Origin: Glycine soja
Lineage: Eukaryota; Streptophyta; Magnoliopsida; Fabales; Fabaceae
DNA: 64,000 nt
Assembly (NCBI RefSeq): GCF_004193775.1
Contig: NC_041021.1
Span: forward strand, 23,714,632 to 23,778,631
Reading direction: 5' to 3'
The notes under the pieces are model-generated. The model was not told the origin of the DNA. It saw only the letters and a program-made list of their open reading frames with translations, and made no database searches. The translations under genes and the position numbers were made by a program. Positions 10,582 through 22,942 of the stretch are shown piece after piece. Position 1 is the stretch's first letter, and each line of letters starts with the position of its first letter.

Positions 10582-13500
10582 ATGGAAGAGGTAGAGAAAG
10601 AGATCTTGGAAACATTTAGAAAAGTAGAGGTAAATATACCTCTGCTGGATGCAATTAAGCAAATTCCAAGATACGCTAAATTCTTGAAGGAGCTATGCAC
10701 TAATAAGCGGAAGCTTAAAGGAAGTGAACGAATTAGCATGGGCAGAAATGTCTCCGCATTGATTGGTAAATCTGTTCCCCAAATTCCTGAAAAATGTAAA
10801 GATCCAGGTACATTCAGCATACCTTGTATTATAGGGAATAGTAATTTTGACAATGCCATGCTAGATTTAGGAGCTTCTGTTAGTGTTATGCCTTTGTCTA
10901 TTTTTAATTCTCTATCTCTAGGTCCCTTGCAGTCAACTGATGTGGTAATTCATTTAGCTAATAGAAGTGTTTCCTACCCTGTTGGTTTCATAGAAGATGT
11001 CTTAGTTAGAGTTGGTGAACTGATTTTCCCTGTTGATTTTTATATTTTGAATATGGAAGATGAATTTTCTCAAGGATCAGTTCCCATCATTCTAGGCAGG
11101 CCCTTTATGAAAACTGCTAGAACTAAGATAGATGGTTATGCAGGCACACTATCCATGGAGTTTGGTGATATAACTGTTCATTTTAATATCCTGGATGCTA
11201 TGAAATACCCATCTGAAGATCTTTCTATATTTCGTGCTGAAATAATTGACCATGTTGTTGATGAATACATGACTGATCTTTACTCTAATCTGCATGCCTC
11301 TCACTCTTCATGCATTGAGTCTAAAATTGTACTTGATCATATGTCTGAATTTGATGCTGAGAGTGAATCTGAAAGTGATATTGATTGCATGTCTGGTCAT
11401 GGTGTTTTACCTCCTGACATTGATTTTATAGAGTCAGATAGGACTAACCATGTTTCATGAAGTACACATACCTCTGACTTTCTTTATGAGGTACAGGCTG
11501 AGAAACCATCTCCTTCTACCACTATCCAGCTGACCACACCAGAATTGAAGCCTCTGCCATCAAATTTAAAATACGCTTACTTGGATGATAGCAAAAGTTT
11601 TCCAGTGATTATATCTGCCTCCCTTGCTGATGAGCAAGAGGAGAAGTTGTTGTCTGTTCTCAAGAAGCATAAGAAGGCTATAGGCTGGACTCTGGCGGAC
11701 ATTCCTGGTATTAGCCCATCCACATGTATGCATCGAATAAATTTAGAGGATGGAGCTAAACCAGTAAGACAGCCACAGAGAAGACTCAACCCGATGTTTC
11801 TTGATGTAGTGAAGAAGGAGATAACCAAGCTTTTGCAAGCTGGAATCATCTATCCTATCTCTGACAATCAATGGGTAAGTCCCGTCCAGGTAGTCCCGAA
11901 GAAGACCGGCCTCACAGTGATACAAAATGAGAAGGAGGAGTTGATTCCTACTCGGGTGCAGAACAGTTGGAAAGTCTGCATTGACTATAGGAGGCTAAAC
12001 CAAGTTACACAAAAGGACCATTTTCCCCTGCCATTCATTGACCAGATGCTTGAGCACCTAGCAGTTAAATCTCACTACTATTGGTCCTGAGGATCAGGAA
12101 AAGACCACATTCACCTGCCCCTTCGGCACTTTTGCCTATAGGAGGATACCTTTCGGCCTGTGCAATGCCCCTGGTACCTTCCAGTGGTGCATGCTTAGTA
12201 TTTTCAATGATTTCTTAGAAAATTGCATAGAGGTGTTCATGGATGATTTCACTATGTATGGATCCGCTTTTGAAGGTTGTTTGGATAGTTTGGAAAAAGT
12301 TTTGAATAGATGCATTGAAACTAACCTTGTTCTAAATTTTGAAAAATGTCATTTTATGGTTGAGCAAGGTATAGTTTTAGGCCACATTATTTCCAATAAG
12401 GGTATTGAAGTAGATCCTGCAAAAATTTCAGTTATTGCACAATTGCCTTACCTCTCTTGTGTGTGAGAGGTGCGATCTTTTCTTGGTCATGCAGGATTCT
12501 ACAGGCGCTTTATAAAGGATTTTAGCAATGTAGCCCTTCCACTGTCCAACTTGTTGCAAAAGGAGGTGGAATTTGACTTTAATGACAGATGCAAAGAGGC
12601 GTTTGATTGCCTCAAAAGAGCGCTGACAACCACCCCCATCATCCAAGCACCCGACTGGACAACCCCTTTTGAGCTTATGTGTGATGCATCAAATTATGCA
12701 TTGGGAGCTGTCCTTGCTCAGAAAATTGATAAATTGCCCAGGGTGATATACTATGCTTCTAGGACTTTAGATGCCGCCCAAGAGAATTATACTACTACTG
12801 AGAAGGAGCTTCTAGCCATAGTTTTTACTCTTGAAAAATTTCGATCTTATTTGCTTGGTACCCGCATTATTGTTTATACTGACCATGCAGCTCTAAAGTA
12901 CTTGTTGAAGAAGGCTGATTCTAAGCCTAGGTTGATCCGATGGATGCTCTGGCTTCAAGAGTTTGACTTGGAGATCCGTGATAGGAGCGGAACACAAAAT
13001 TTAGTTGCTGATCATTTGAGTCGGATCGAACGTGTATCAGATGCGAATTCACCCATTCGGGATGATTTCTCGGATGATCATTTGTATATACTATATAATA
13101 TTTCTGACTCTCTTTCTACTCCCTGGTTTGCTAACATTGTCAATTATTTGGTTGCTTCTGTTTTTCCTCCCTTAGCATCTAAGGCCCAAAAAGATAAAAT
13201 TAAAAGTAATGCTAAGCATTTTATTTGGGATGACCCCTACTTGTGGAAATTGTGCAGTGATCAGGTCATTAGACGATGCATTCCAGATCATGAAACTGAT
13301 TCAATCCTGCAGTTCTGTCATTCTTCCGCACCAGGAGGTCATCTGGGTGTTCAAAGGACAGCTCGCAAAGTGCTTGATTGTGGTTTTTATTGGCCCACCA
13401 TCTTTAAAGATGCGTGGAAGATCTGCAGCACTTATGAGCATTGTCAGAGAGCAGGAAATACACTTATATGGCGACAACAAATGCCTCAGCAACCTATGCT

Positions 13501-14350
13501 ATTCTGTGAGGTGTTTGATGTCCGGGGTATAGATTTCATGGGCCTTTTTCCTGTCTCTTTTGGTTATGTTTACATTTTCCTTGCAGTTGACTATGTTTCA
13601 AAATGGGTGGAAGCCAAGCCCACTAGAACTAATGATGCTAAAGTTGTTGCAGATTTTGTCAGGTCTAATTTGTTTTGCAGGTTTGGAGTACCTAAAGCAA
13701 TTGTTAGTGATCAAGGAACCCATTTTTGCAACAGAACAATGCATGCCCTGCTTAAAAAGTACGGGGTGGTGCACAGGGTATCCACACCATACCACCCCCA
13801 GACCAATGGACAGGCAGAAATTTCTAACAGGGAGATCAAGAGAATTTTAGAGAAGATTGTGCAGCCAAGCAGGAAAGATTGGAGTACCAGGCTTGATGAT
13901 GCTCTCTGGGCACATCGGACTGCCTACAAAACACCCATAGGAATGTCTCCTTATCGGGTTGTCTTTGGAAAGGCATGTCATCTTCCAGTGGAAATTGAGC
14001 ACAAAGCATACTGGGCAGTGAAGACTTGCAACTTCTCTATGGATCAAGCTGGTGAGGAAAGAAAGTTGCAACTGAATGAGTTAGATGAAATCCGCCTAAA
14101 AGCCTACGAGAATGCCAAGTTCTACAAAGAAAAGACCAAGAAGTTCCATGATAGCATGATAGTTAAGAAGGACTTCATGGTTGGGCAAAAAGTGTTATTG
14201 TATAATTCTAGGCTTGGACTCATGAGTGGTAAGTTGAGGTCTAAGTGGATTGGTCCTTTTGTTGTTACTAATGTTTTTCCTTATGGTACAGTTGAGATCA
14301 AAAGCGACTCCACAAACAAGAGCTTCAAGGTCAACGACCATCGACTTTAG
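10582..14350 (+). pseudogene. pol: pol: protease, RT, RNase H, integrase, with stops and an RT deletion
   Basis: In order: aspartic protease (LDLGASVSVMPLSIF about 10863-10905; ILGRPF near 11090), then RT from 11545. RT shows the LLQAGIIYPI and CIDYRRLNQ motifs and the catalytic FMDDF near 12237-12251. Defects: TGA at 11458; a deletion at about 12082-12086, removing roughly 40 nt including the first catalytic block and shifting the frame; TGA at 12464, where CGA is expected. From 12470 a clean frame of 626 codons encodes the RT end, RNase H ([24 protein letters not shown]) and integrase. Integrase keeps GIDFMG, SDQGTHF and the GQAE glutamate, with 35 residues between the last two acids, i.e. 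DD35E. Its zinc finger has Tyr where the third metal ligand, Cys, is expected (CSTYEHC). It ends at 14350 without a chromodomain. Confidence 0.88.
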
Positions 14351-15956
14351 CCATTCCTCACGAACCCTTCTTTAGTGGACGTAGTGATGGAAGAGACTTC
14401 CTTACTCCACCCTACTCTTCCTCCACCATGACTTAGGGAGTTTTTCTCTTCCTATCTCCTTCCTTGCTTTTATTACACTTGTCCGATTCTATTTGATGAT
14501 TTAATTGTTTTTAATCTCTTAATTGTGCTACATTGGGGACAATGTGTTGTTTAAGTATGAGGACAATGTGTTGTTTAATCTCTTTGGTTTTGCTAGTTTT
14601 TTCGGTTTTGTTAATTTGTTAGTTGTGTTAATTTGTTAATGTTGTTAATTTCGTCGGATTTCTAGTTTAATATTTTGGGTCAATTCTATGTGCATGTACG
14701 ACTTTACATGTTTTTCTTTGAATTATAGGATATGTTCAAGAAATGGGTAATTGTTTTGAAAATAAAAGTCTTTGACATTTTGTGACTTGAAATCTTTGAT
14801 TCTCCTCTACATGTCATGATAGTTTTGAAAGCTCAATTTGAAAGTGATGAGTTTACCTTTGTGAGAATTTGAGCCATCCATCATCATAATCATTTGGTGT
14901 GTTTTGCCCCATTGATTGCTTGCACAATAGCCTTGGCTTGATTCTTGTTGATGCTTCCTAATTCACATGCATATTTGGAAATGATTGAGGCAATTTTTTT
15001 CTTATAAACTTCTAGCCAAATGGACTTACCTTGACTTAATTCCTTTGATAGCCCTTTTGAACCTTGTTTCCCTTTCCTTGTTTTGATGCTCACTACAAGC
15101 CTTAAGTGAAAAACCATGATATCACCATATCCTTAAGGAATTTTGGAGCTTTGGAATTGTTTTGGGAATAAGTGTGGGGGTTTTTGTTTCATTGGATAAC
15201 ATGTTTTATTGGCCATGCTTCATGATATATTTTGAGTCATACTTGATGCACATTGCATATTGGTTAAATGTTGGACATGCTGAATATGATGCTGTTTCTC
15301 AAAGGCTATAGAAAAAAAAGTGCTTTACAAAAAAAAATTAAAAAAAAATAATCGAAAAATCGAAAAAGAAAAAGAAAAGTAGTAAAGTTGAGTGAATAAG
15401 ATCTTAAATGACAAAAGAATGATGAGACTCTTGGTTCTACTCTATATGTTTAAATTTTATCTTTACTTCTTTTTATTTTCTTATGTTTTCTTAATATGCA
15501 CTTATTCCCCATTGCTCCTCTATTCCTTTGGGATTTAGCCACTTATTCCATATTTTTCCATACCTTGTCCTTGGCCCCATTACAACCTTAAAAGACCTTT
15601 TGATCCTCATGTGCTTGTGTTTATGGGTTGATTGTCAATATTAGAATCTTGCCAAGTTTATGTGGTGTTTGTTTTCATGGGTGCTTTGAGGGTAAATAGT
15701 AGCCTAAACACTTGAGAGATAGATTGTATATCTTGTGAGGCTTTATCACTTTTCATTCTTGAGCTGATTAACTATTTTGCCATGATTGAGTTGCTTGGAT
15801 GATTTTCATGAATGTCTTGACTTTTCGGATCTCCTTATGTTAGATATTACCCATTCCTTTCATTCCTTGATGTTCATTGAGAAATATGTGAATGTTTTCG
15901 TTTGTCTCTCTTTGATATCCTTGGATTTTGTTCTTTGTTTCATTTTGCCCAGGAGT
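14351..15956 (+). other. 3' untranslated region of the gypsy element, no env-like ORF
   Basis: 1.6 kb between integrase and the polypurine tract. A short duplication, GGACAATGTGTTGTTTAA, occurs twice near 14537-14578. No ORF above 85 codons has a recognisable domain. The absence of an env-like ORF separates this element from the Calypso-like one at 35442-46612. Confidence 0.7.
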
Positions 15957-15981
15957 GCAAAAGGCAAAGTATGGGGGGTTT
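15957..15981 (+). other. Polypurine tract
   Basis: GCAAAAGGCAAAGTATGGGGGG followed by TTT sits directly before the TGATG start of the 3' LTR. It is the expected plus-strand primer of reverse transcription. Confidence 0.8.
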
Positions 15982-17116
15982 TGATGTGCCATCATTTTCT
16001 TCTATTTTCTAAGCCCTTTTTGCACCATTTTAATTACTGACTGGTCTTAATTGTCAATTAATTAGGCAGTTTTATTATTTGGGCTCATTTAGCTAATTTG
16101 ATGTTTTTAATCTAATTTCAGGAATTAGTGAAACATTGGGCTTAATCTGGATTTTGGTTGTGGACTTGAAGAGAGCAAATAAAGCAGCGCTTCCCTTAGT
16201 TAATTTCTAATTAGGAAATTTTGCAATTTTATTTTATGTGGTTTAGTGTTTATTTCGTTTTGGGCCAGAGTATTGTAATAGGGCCCAGTGACTTTGAGTG
16301 ACTCTTTTTAAATAGCAGCCTTGGGATTCGTGCAAGGCATTCTGTTATGCCATTCATTATTCAGAGCTTTGTTTAGGGTTTTATGTTTTTCTGCTTGGAT
16401 GCTACTGTTCACGTAATGCAATTTTCGATTTCCTGCTTCTAATTACAATTTCGTTCTTGTTTCTTCTTCTACTTTCATTTACGTTTCTGTTCTCATTTAT
16501 GTTTCTGTTTATTTACGTTTATGCTTCATGTTTCATTTACGTTTTCTGTTTGAATCTATGGAAGGCAAATTATTCTGGTGTTGTTTCCTTCTGAGGAAGA
16601 AGCCCAACTCTCTTTGAGGTTTTGTTTATAATGTGGTTTCCTGCAGTTTTCCCTTCACCAGTTAACCCAAATTCGTGAACATTAATCAGTGCATGCTTCG
16701 TGTTCGATTAATTGCCTCTGAGCCTAACTTGTGTTCATGCTTAATGGACAAAGGGCTAACTAGTGTATGTGGTGCCTAATCACGTATTGACAACCTTAGG
16801 TTGATTTTCGCTTAGTAAATTGAAATAGGGTTGGATTAAGTGGTTAACAGTTAGGGACGAATTCTTCATAACCCAGGATAAGAGAATGGCTTCTGAATCA
16901 GAGGAAACAACCCATTTTTAATATTATTAGTTTCATATTCCAGTTTACTTGTTCTGCTCCTTAAATCACAAAACAAACAACCCCCCCCCCATCGTTACTG
17001 TTACTGCAAGTATATTATGAACAATTGGATTATCATTGCTTGTTGGGAAACGACCTAGGATCACTTCCTAGTTATTGCATTTTCATGTTTATTTGATTCG
17101 GGTACGACCTCGATCA
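15982..17116 (+). repeat. 3' LTR of the gypsy element (1135 bp)
   Basis: Begins TGATGTGCCATC and ends CTCGATCA, so it has TG...CA termini. It contains a TATA-like box near 16307, a leader-like region, and the same C9-10 tract (16981-16990) as the 5' LTR. A relative of this LTR, TGATGTGTCATT..., is found at 28338. The base after the LTR starts the decayed Calypso-type gag fragment. Confidence 0.9.
16307..16315 (+). promoter_or_regulatory. LTR TATA-like box
   Basis: TTTAAATAG, followed by CAGCCTTGGGATTCGTG. The related LTR at 28338 has TATAAATAG at the same place, so this copy has lost the canonical box by one or two substitutions. Confidence 0.6.
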
Positions 17117-17171
17117 ATCACTCATGGGATCATTCTTGTTTAACTCTATTGTCAAGCATTAATTTGAAGAT

Positions 17172-17830
17172 GTGAGGGAATTTGAGATTAAACCAGCCCT
17201 CATACATTTTATTCAAGCTAATCAATTTCATGGTTATGTACATAGGAGCCCATATGACCATCTTTCCACTTTTAACGATATTTGCAATACCGTGAAGATT
17301 AGTCATGTGTCGGATGATGCCTTGACACTATGTTTATTTTCATTCTCTTCGATTGGGGATGCTTTCTCATGGTTGTGATCTTTTCCTCCAATTAGTTTGT
17401 CCTTATGGGAATATGTGGTGGCCAAGTTCCTTAAAAACTATTTTTCCTAAATCTAAGTCTCTTAAGGGCAAGGAAGACATATCTTTATTTCCGCAAATGC
17501 ATGATGAAGCTCTAAGTGAAGTGTGTGAAAGATACCAATCTCTACTCTAACAAACTCCCACTCATGATTTTGATAAGGCTCTCCAAATTAACATATTCTT
17601 GGGACATTTACATGCTCAAAGTAAACTCATAATGGATGCTGCAACTGGAGGAAAAATTGTTCTCAAAACTCCAAATTAGGCAAGTGCAATCATTGAAAAT
17701 ATGGCTTATAATGATTATGAGTTTAAAGAAGAAAGGGAGTTGATGCATAAAAAAGAAACTCTTGAGTACAACGCTTGTAAGAATCTTATATATGCTTCAA
17801 CATCAGATTTTAAGTCAACAACTTGAAGCT
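17172..17830 (+). pseudogene. gag: Calypso-type gag fragment, frameshifted
   Basis: The first frame (17172-17378) reads FEIKPALIHFIQANQFHG, then DPYxHLxxFxxICNTVKI-like sequence, the conserved capsid start of Athila/Calypso gag. After a TGA at 17376 the similarity continues in another frame to about 17550 (DEALSEVCERYQSLL), and then in a third stretch (MDAATGGKIVLKTP) with an in-frame TAG to about 17830. It is the N-terminal half of gag, which is the part missing from the Calypso-like element at 35442-46612. No zinc knuckle, protease or LTR is attached, so it is an old remnant next to the younger gypsy insertion. Confidence 0.75.
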
Positions 17831-18383
17831 CTTAACAAGAAAGATGTTCAGTACTTGCATAATCATAGAGGACACTAGGCTTATAGCTCTCAATTCGGGA
17901 AGGAAACACTTATTGTCATACTGCAAGGGATTTTTGCTTTAGCGATACATTCCACTTGCTATAGTGAGAATTCATTAGTGAAGTGAAGGAAAAAAAAAAC
18001 TAAGAATGCCCAATTCCATTGCATATTTGATATAATAACTTGATTTATGTAACAATGAACAAATTAATAGAATGTCAAAGACAAATGAAACACTATCTTC
18101 ATAAATTTTCATCCTTTGCATTTACCAAATAATTTGAAATAAACCATGTAATTGGAACAAATAATTTGAAACGCCAAAGGTTGATCTTGTATTTTTTTTT
18201 CAAGGAAAAATAATCATATTTTTTTCAAGGGAAGAAGGTGACTCGTTGGTGATCCAACAGGCGTTGTCGATGAAGGGGTACTCAATAGAAGAAGGTGACA
18301 ATGTGTTGGGCAATGACCATTATGAAGATTGAGGTCTTGTGGGGCTTCAACCTCAACAAGGAAAAAATTGAACTTTTATTCAA
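17831..18383. other. Unassigned DNA
   Basis: No gene or recognisable repeat end. It ends where sequence shared with 49300 onward begins. Confidence 0.5.
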
Positions 18384-18681
18384 TATTATTACTATTTAGG
18401 ATCTATAATGCAATTACTATAAAATATAAAATTATTTAGGTACTATACTGCAAAATAAACAATAGGTAACTGATGAAGAGATCAACAACTTATGATGATA
18501 TTTCACCGGTTCATTGCCCAATACCATATGAACATACTTCTTCCTAACATTAACCTAAAATGAAATTTGAACAATTTTTAAATAAATTTAATCAACATGT
18601 ATTAAATAACCTTAGCTGATTGCAATAAATTTTTCATTTATTACATTAATTGTAATATAGCATTCAATACTATTAATTTAG

Positions 18682-18702
18682 TATATATATATATATATAT
18701 AT
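18682..18702. repeat. (TA)n microsatellite
   Basis: About ten TA units in AT-rich flank. Copy B has a mixed GTATACGTGTGTGTATATATA tract at the same place (about 49599-49635). Confidence 0.9.
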
Positions 18703-19002
18703 TTGAAAAGCATTAATTATTGTATTCATTAAGTATAATTTAATTATTAAATTAAAATCAAACTTTTTAAATGTACAATTTTTCATCCAAACTTTTACAT
18801 ATATAAAATATATACTAAATGAAAATTAAATATTTTAAAACATGATACTATGTAGTTGTTGATTTGAGTGATATTAGGTTTGGTCCCCTTAAGCAAGATC
18901 TCAGTTTGATTCTTGTGGATGAAAATAAAATCATGGTTGAGAAGGATACTTTGTATCAAATATGGATGAAAACTTTTTATCAATAACTTGCTATTTAATT
19001 AT

Positions 19003-19005
19003 GTG

Positions 19006-19063
<58 letters not shown>
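19003..19063. repeat. (TA)n(TG)n microsatellite
   Basis: A TATATATATA run followed by about 22 TG units. The matching locus in copy B (49849-49888) is pure TA. Confidence 0.95.
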
Positions 19064-19065
<2 letters not shown>

Positions 19066-19434
19066 ACATCTTGCAACTTATATCAAATATTATATCATTC
19101 AATAACTATATATATCTTGTGAATTTTATGTAGATATTAATAATATATATTTTAAAATCAAAAGATAAGAGTAAAAGTTAGATATTAAATATTAAATTAA
19201 AAAATACCTGGATAATTGTAATATTAAGATTAAATATTACATTAAAATTTATTATTTCATTAGTACTTTAAAATATATTTCATAAATTACCGTGTTGGGT
19301 ATACTTCATCCTAACACGAACCTAAAAATAAATTCTAACACTTTGTAAAATAATTTATTCAACATATGTTAAATAACCTTGGCTGATTTCATAAAATTTT
19401 AATATATTTTTTCCATCAACCAATGATATTAATA

Positions 19435-19725
19435 AGGCATAAATACATTTTTTGTTCCAGCAATTTAGCATTTTTTCATTTTTGCACCTGCAATTTTTTT
19501 TCGTTTTAGTTCTTGCAAAACGTGTTTATTTTATTTTCATGCGTAAGACACTTTAGATAGTACTTTGAACACTAAAAAAAGTGCTTTGAACAATGAAAAA
19601 ACTATTTTAAGAACAAAAAACAAAACAAACACATTTTGGAGGGACTAAAACGAAGAAAATAAATTTGCAAGAATGAAAATTAAAAAAAAAACTAGTTTGT
19701 AGGGACAAAAAAGATATTTAAGCCT
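19435..19725. mobile_element. MITE with AGGCWTAAATA ends, copy A
   Basis: The left end AGGCATAAATACATTTTTTGT and the right end ACAAAAAAGATATTTAAGCCT are inverted copies. Internal halves are also partly complementary, with dispersed words such as TTCGTTTTAG versus CTAAAACGAA. Both flanks carry ATTAATA (19428-19434 and 19726-19732), a 7-bp duplication. There is no ORF. The structure resembles the abundant legume foldback MITEs assigned to Mutator-like groups; the superfamily is an inference because the duplication is 7 rather than 8-9 bp. Confidence 0.7.
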
Positions 19726-20377
19726 ATTAATAATTATTTTGTGTATGACAAGTGGCCTCAATAACTTAAGTGGGGGGTGAATTAAGTTTCAAAATTTCCC
19801 ACTAACAAACTTTTAACCCCCTTCTAAATGATAGGCTCAGAATGCAGAAGAAGAAGCAACAATCAATTTAATAATGTTCTTTAAACATGCAAGACAAAAT
19901 TGATTGCAATAACATAAATAAAATAAGGGAAGAGAGAAATGCAAACTCATTTATACCGGTTCAGCCACTTCCCATGCCTACGTCCCATCCACAAGCAACC
20001 CATTTGAGATTTTCCACTATCTCTGTAAATCCTTTACAGACTTTGAACACACCTTGGGATCCCTCTCCCTTGTATTCAAAGTTTATCCAAGAGACAACCT
20101 GTCTCTTGATTACAATTCTCACAGTCCAAGAGACAACCAATCTCTTGATTACAATTGACTTTTTAAGATGAACAAAAAGATTTCTCTCCTTTAGAGTGGA
20201 TGATACAAATGGAAGTTCCTAGAGGAATTTCCCTTTTTAGAGATGATAATACAATTTAAAGTTCCTGGATGAACTTTCAATAGAATTGTAAGTGTTTGCC
20301 CAAGAGTTGTTGAGAGAGCATTTGACAATTAAGTTCTCTTAGAATATTTCTCTCTTGCTTTTCGAAGTCATACACAC

Positions 20378-20386
20378 ATATATATA
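20378..20386 (-). promoter_or_regulatory. TATA box of the copia-like LTR
   Basis: CATATATATAGG on the plus strand reads CCTATATATATG on the minus strand, the transcription direction of this LTR. Palindromes start about 75 bp upstream. Confidence 0.6.
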
Positions 20387-20461
20387 GGCCTTTCGTGTCT
20401 TTTCAAAATGGTTTGAAGAGACGTGTCTTTTCAAAAAGCTTTTTCTGAAATTCTTCACTGG

Positions 20462-20679
20462 AAATCGATTACAGATTTCTGGTAATCGATTACAAAGTTA
20501 TATTTTGAAGGGTTATGTCTTTTCAAAGTGTTTTCTGAAGTGTCGTTGCTGGTAATTGATTACAAACATCTGGTAATCGATTACATGATTCAAAATTCAA
20601 ATTCAAAACCCTTTTAAAAACTTGTTTTTCAAAATTGTCTTCTGGTAATCGATTACACTGCCTGGTAATTGATTACCAG
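20462..20679. repeat. Array of GTAATCGATTAC palindromes
   Basis: Six copies of TAATYGATTAC, mostly in CTGGTAATCGATTACA/CCAG context (20462, 20480, 20549, 20571, 20643, 20663). The perfect form is self-complementary over up to 16-18 bp. The last copy holds the insertion point of the TGTAAC solo LTR. Confidence 0.9.
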
Positions 20680-21480
20680 TGTAACAACTCGCTTCATCAC
20701 TATGATATCACCACTCTAAATCGCGAAAATTTCAATTTTTAAATGAAAACTCTGTTAATCTAATTGACATAATGGAAGTAAATTTGTTCGTACATATAAT
20801 TAAATTTGTGATTTACATCCTCAATTCAACAAAAAGAATTATGTAACCAGCTACGGAGGAGTTGATTAACAAAACACAACACTCTTCCAAAATAATCCCA
20901 ACATCATCATGTTGGCTCGGCGGCTCCACAAAAGAATTTCACTTCTCGTACTCTACTGTTGTCATTCTGCTCCCACGAACCAAGGTTCGCGATCATCACA
21001 GGTACCAACCACATGGTACAAAAATTGTGAGGGGTGAGTTTATTATAAAAGAAATTAATACAAAAAATCAAATAACCATAATTAGTAAGAAAACATTAGT
21101 AAATGTCATAAGCTTACACAAACATTCACTAGTCCAACACACACTCAACCAAATAGTCATCATCAGTCCATAGTTTAAATCAATCATGCTCAGTATGATG
21201 CATGCACCTGACCTCAAACTCTTAAATGCAATGTGGTACCATCCCCAAGGAAATTGCCTAAGCGTGTCCACATGACACTCTCACTTAGGAAAACTAGGCA
21301 ATAAGTGTCGAGGTCACCCTGTGGTGCACAGGCAACTCCCCCCCCCCCCTCATGGTGATCAGCCTAAGTCTCAAGGGAGTTCCAAACTGAGTGACATGCC
21401 CCCAAGTACAAGTATTCCTCCTCATGAGAAACTACAAGTACTTACTGACAAAGTTTATACTATTTCTATGTCATATGAAG

Positions 21481-21800
21481 TATGAAACATGGGCACCATT
21501 AATGCACTGACTGTGGATAATTAAAGATTATAAGCCATCCCCCTCCAGAGATGCTTAAAACTCTTTAACCACGCTACTTCCCCCACAGAGATATACAACA
21601 AGGTCATTGCACCCCCCATGTACATACACAACATACAACATATGAAACATGGGCACCATCAATGCATTAACCGTGGATAATTAAAGATTCTAAGACATCC
21701 CCCTCTAGAGATGCTTAAAACTCTTTAACCACTCTATCTCCCTCACCAGGGATATCAAACAAGGTCACTACAGCCCCCATGTACATACACAACACAACAT
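21481..21800. repeat. Two tandem copies of a 160-bp unit
   Basis: TATGAAACATGGGCACCAT recurs at 21481 and 21641. The units share GTGGATAATTAAAGATT and CATCCCCCTC words and both end near CCCCCATGTACATACACAAC. They lie inside the TGTAAC solo LTR. Confidence 0.85.
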
Positions 21801-22942
21801 CATCACATTGCATTTTCAACACCATCAACATTTCATCTCAATATAATTCTCAACATCAACATCATCTCATCTCAATGACATTATCAACAATAACAACATT
21901 ATCTCATATTAGCATAATCATCAATAATAGGATTAACTAATGTTAACATAATCATCAATGACAACATCATGTCATATCTATATTATCATAAACATCAACG
22001 TCACCTCATATCAATTAATGTCATCTATAGAAACATCATCAGTAAGTCACACTCCACATATACATATATAGTTCATGCTTGGGATTCACACTCCCCGGGT
22101 CTTCAGACAACACAAGACTAATAGAAATAATAATGTTATTCATCAATAATAGATATATCGCATCCCATTAGTCAAAAACATTGTTTTCTTGAAGACCAAC
22201 ATGCAACAGGGACATGCATACATCCCCATAGTTAGGTTCCCTGACCCCAACAATCGTATTAAAAACTGTAAATGATAATAAACTCCTCTCACCTATCATG
22301 AGCTCTACGTCAGCTTCTCTTTGTGTTGCTCAGAGACCTCTCTCGTTCACATTTATCAGTCCAAATGCAAGGTTCTATATACAAAATTGAAGGAAATTTA
22401 CTATAGATTTCAAAAACAAAATGACAACATTGAAGGTCAAATACCCCTGTCAAAACATAAAGGGCTAAGGGGTGTTTCAGATTCTATTAAAAGGAGACAT
22501 CATTTTAAAATTTCGATCACGCCAATGTAACCGGGGTTCAGTGAAGGTCACGAAAATAACATCAATGTCATAAAAAGATAACTTTTACAATATCTCATTT
22601 TCAAGGGTTTTTCAAAGGAAGTGTAAAAACACCCAATTACAATACCCAACACACAAGAGACACTAAGAGGAACTCAAACTAACTAGGAGAAGGGCTTAGA
22701 AGTCAAGATTACCTCAGAGAAGCTAAGAAATGGAGGATTGGAGGATTTTTCTCCACCAAATCCTTGAGGAGGATTCTGAGTATTTCGCTTTGATTAAAGT
22801 GTTCCTCTTGGTGTGGGGGTTCAGCGGTAGGTCGCGGCAGCCACCGGTGGTCGTGGGTGGTGGAGAAGGAGGTGTTAGGGTTTGGGTGGCATTTGGAGAG
22901 GAGGAGAGAGTGAAAATCGTGTTTGTCACGTTGAAGAACGTA

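Larger units (their letters stand above)
7881..17116 (+). mobile_element. Athila-lineage Ty3/gypsy retrotransposon, env-less, Diaspora-like
   Basis: A 9.2-kb element with the order partial LTR, PBS, gag, protease, RT, RNase H, integrase, long 3' UTR, PPT, full LTR. The PBS begins TGGCGCCGTTG, as in Athila/Calypso/Diaspora relatives, probably priming from tRNA-Asp. Protease, RT and integrase read as this lineage. The 1.6 kb between integrase and the 3' LTR has no env-like ORF, matching the env-less soybean family Diaspora rather than Calypso; the name is by analogy only. The 5' LTR lacks its first ~815 bp, so no target-site duplication can be tested. Gag and pol carry several stops and an RT deletion, so it cannot move by itself. 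Confidence 0.88.
18384..21424. repeat. Duplicated composite segment, copy A
   Basis: Closely similar to 49300-51654 plus 55401-56004, starting at ATTATTACTATTTAGG and ending at TATTCCTCCT. The shared segment includes AT-rich flank, a MITE, most of a copia-like LTR and the start of a solo LTR nested in it. Because the nested insertion joint is shared, the two copies arose by duplication of a composite, not by two insertions. Confidence 0.85.

Noticed and set aside
9321..13795. Minus-strand frames of 60-167 codons opposite the gypsy gag and pol (for example 9993-10496 and 13301-13492)
   Set aside because: They overlap strongly recognisable plus-strand gag and pol domains and have no features of their own.
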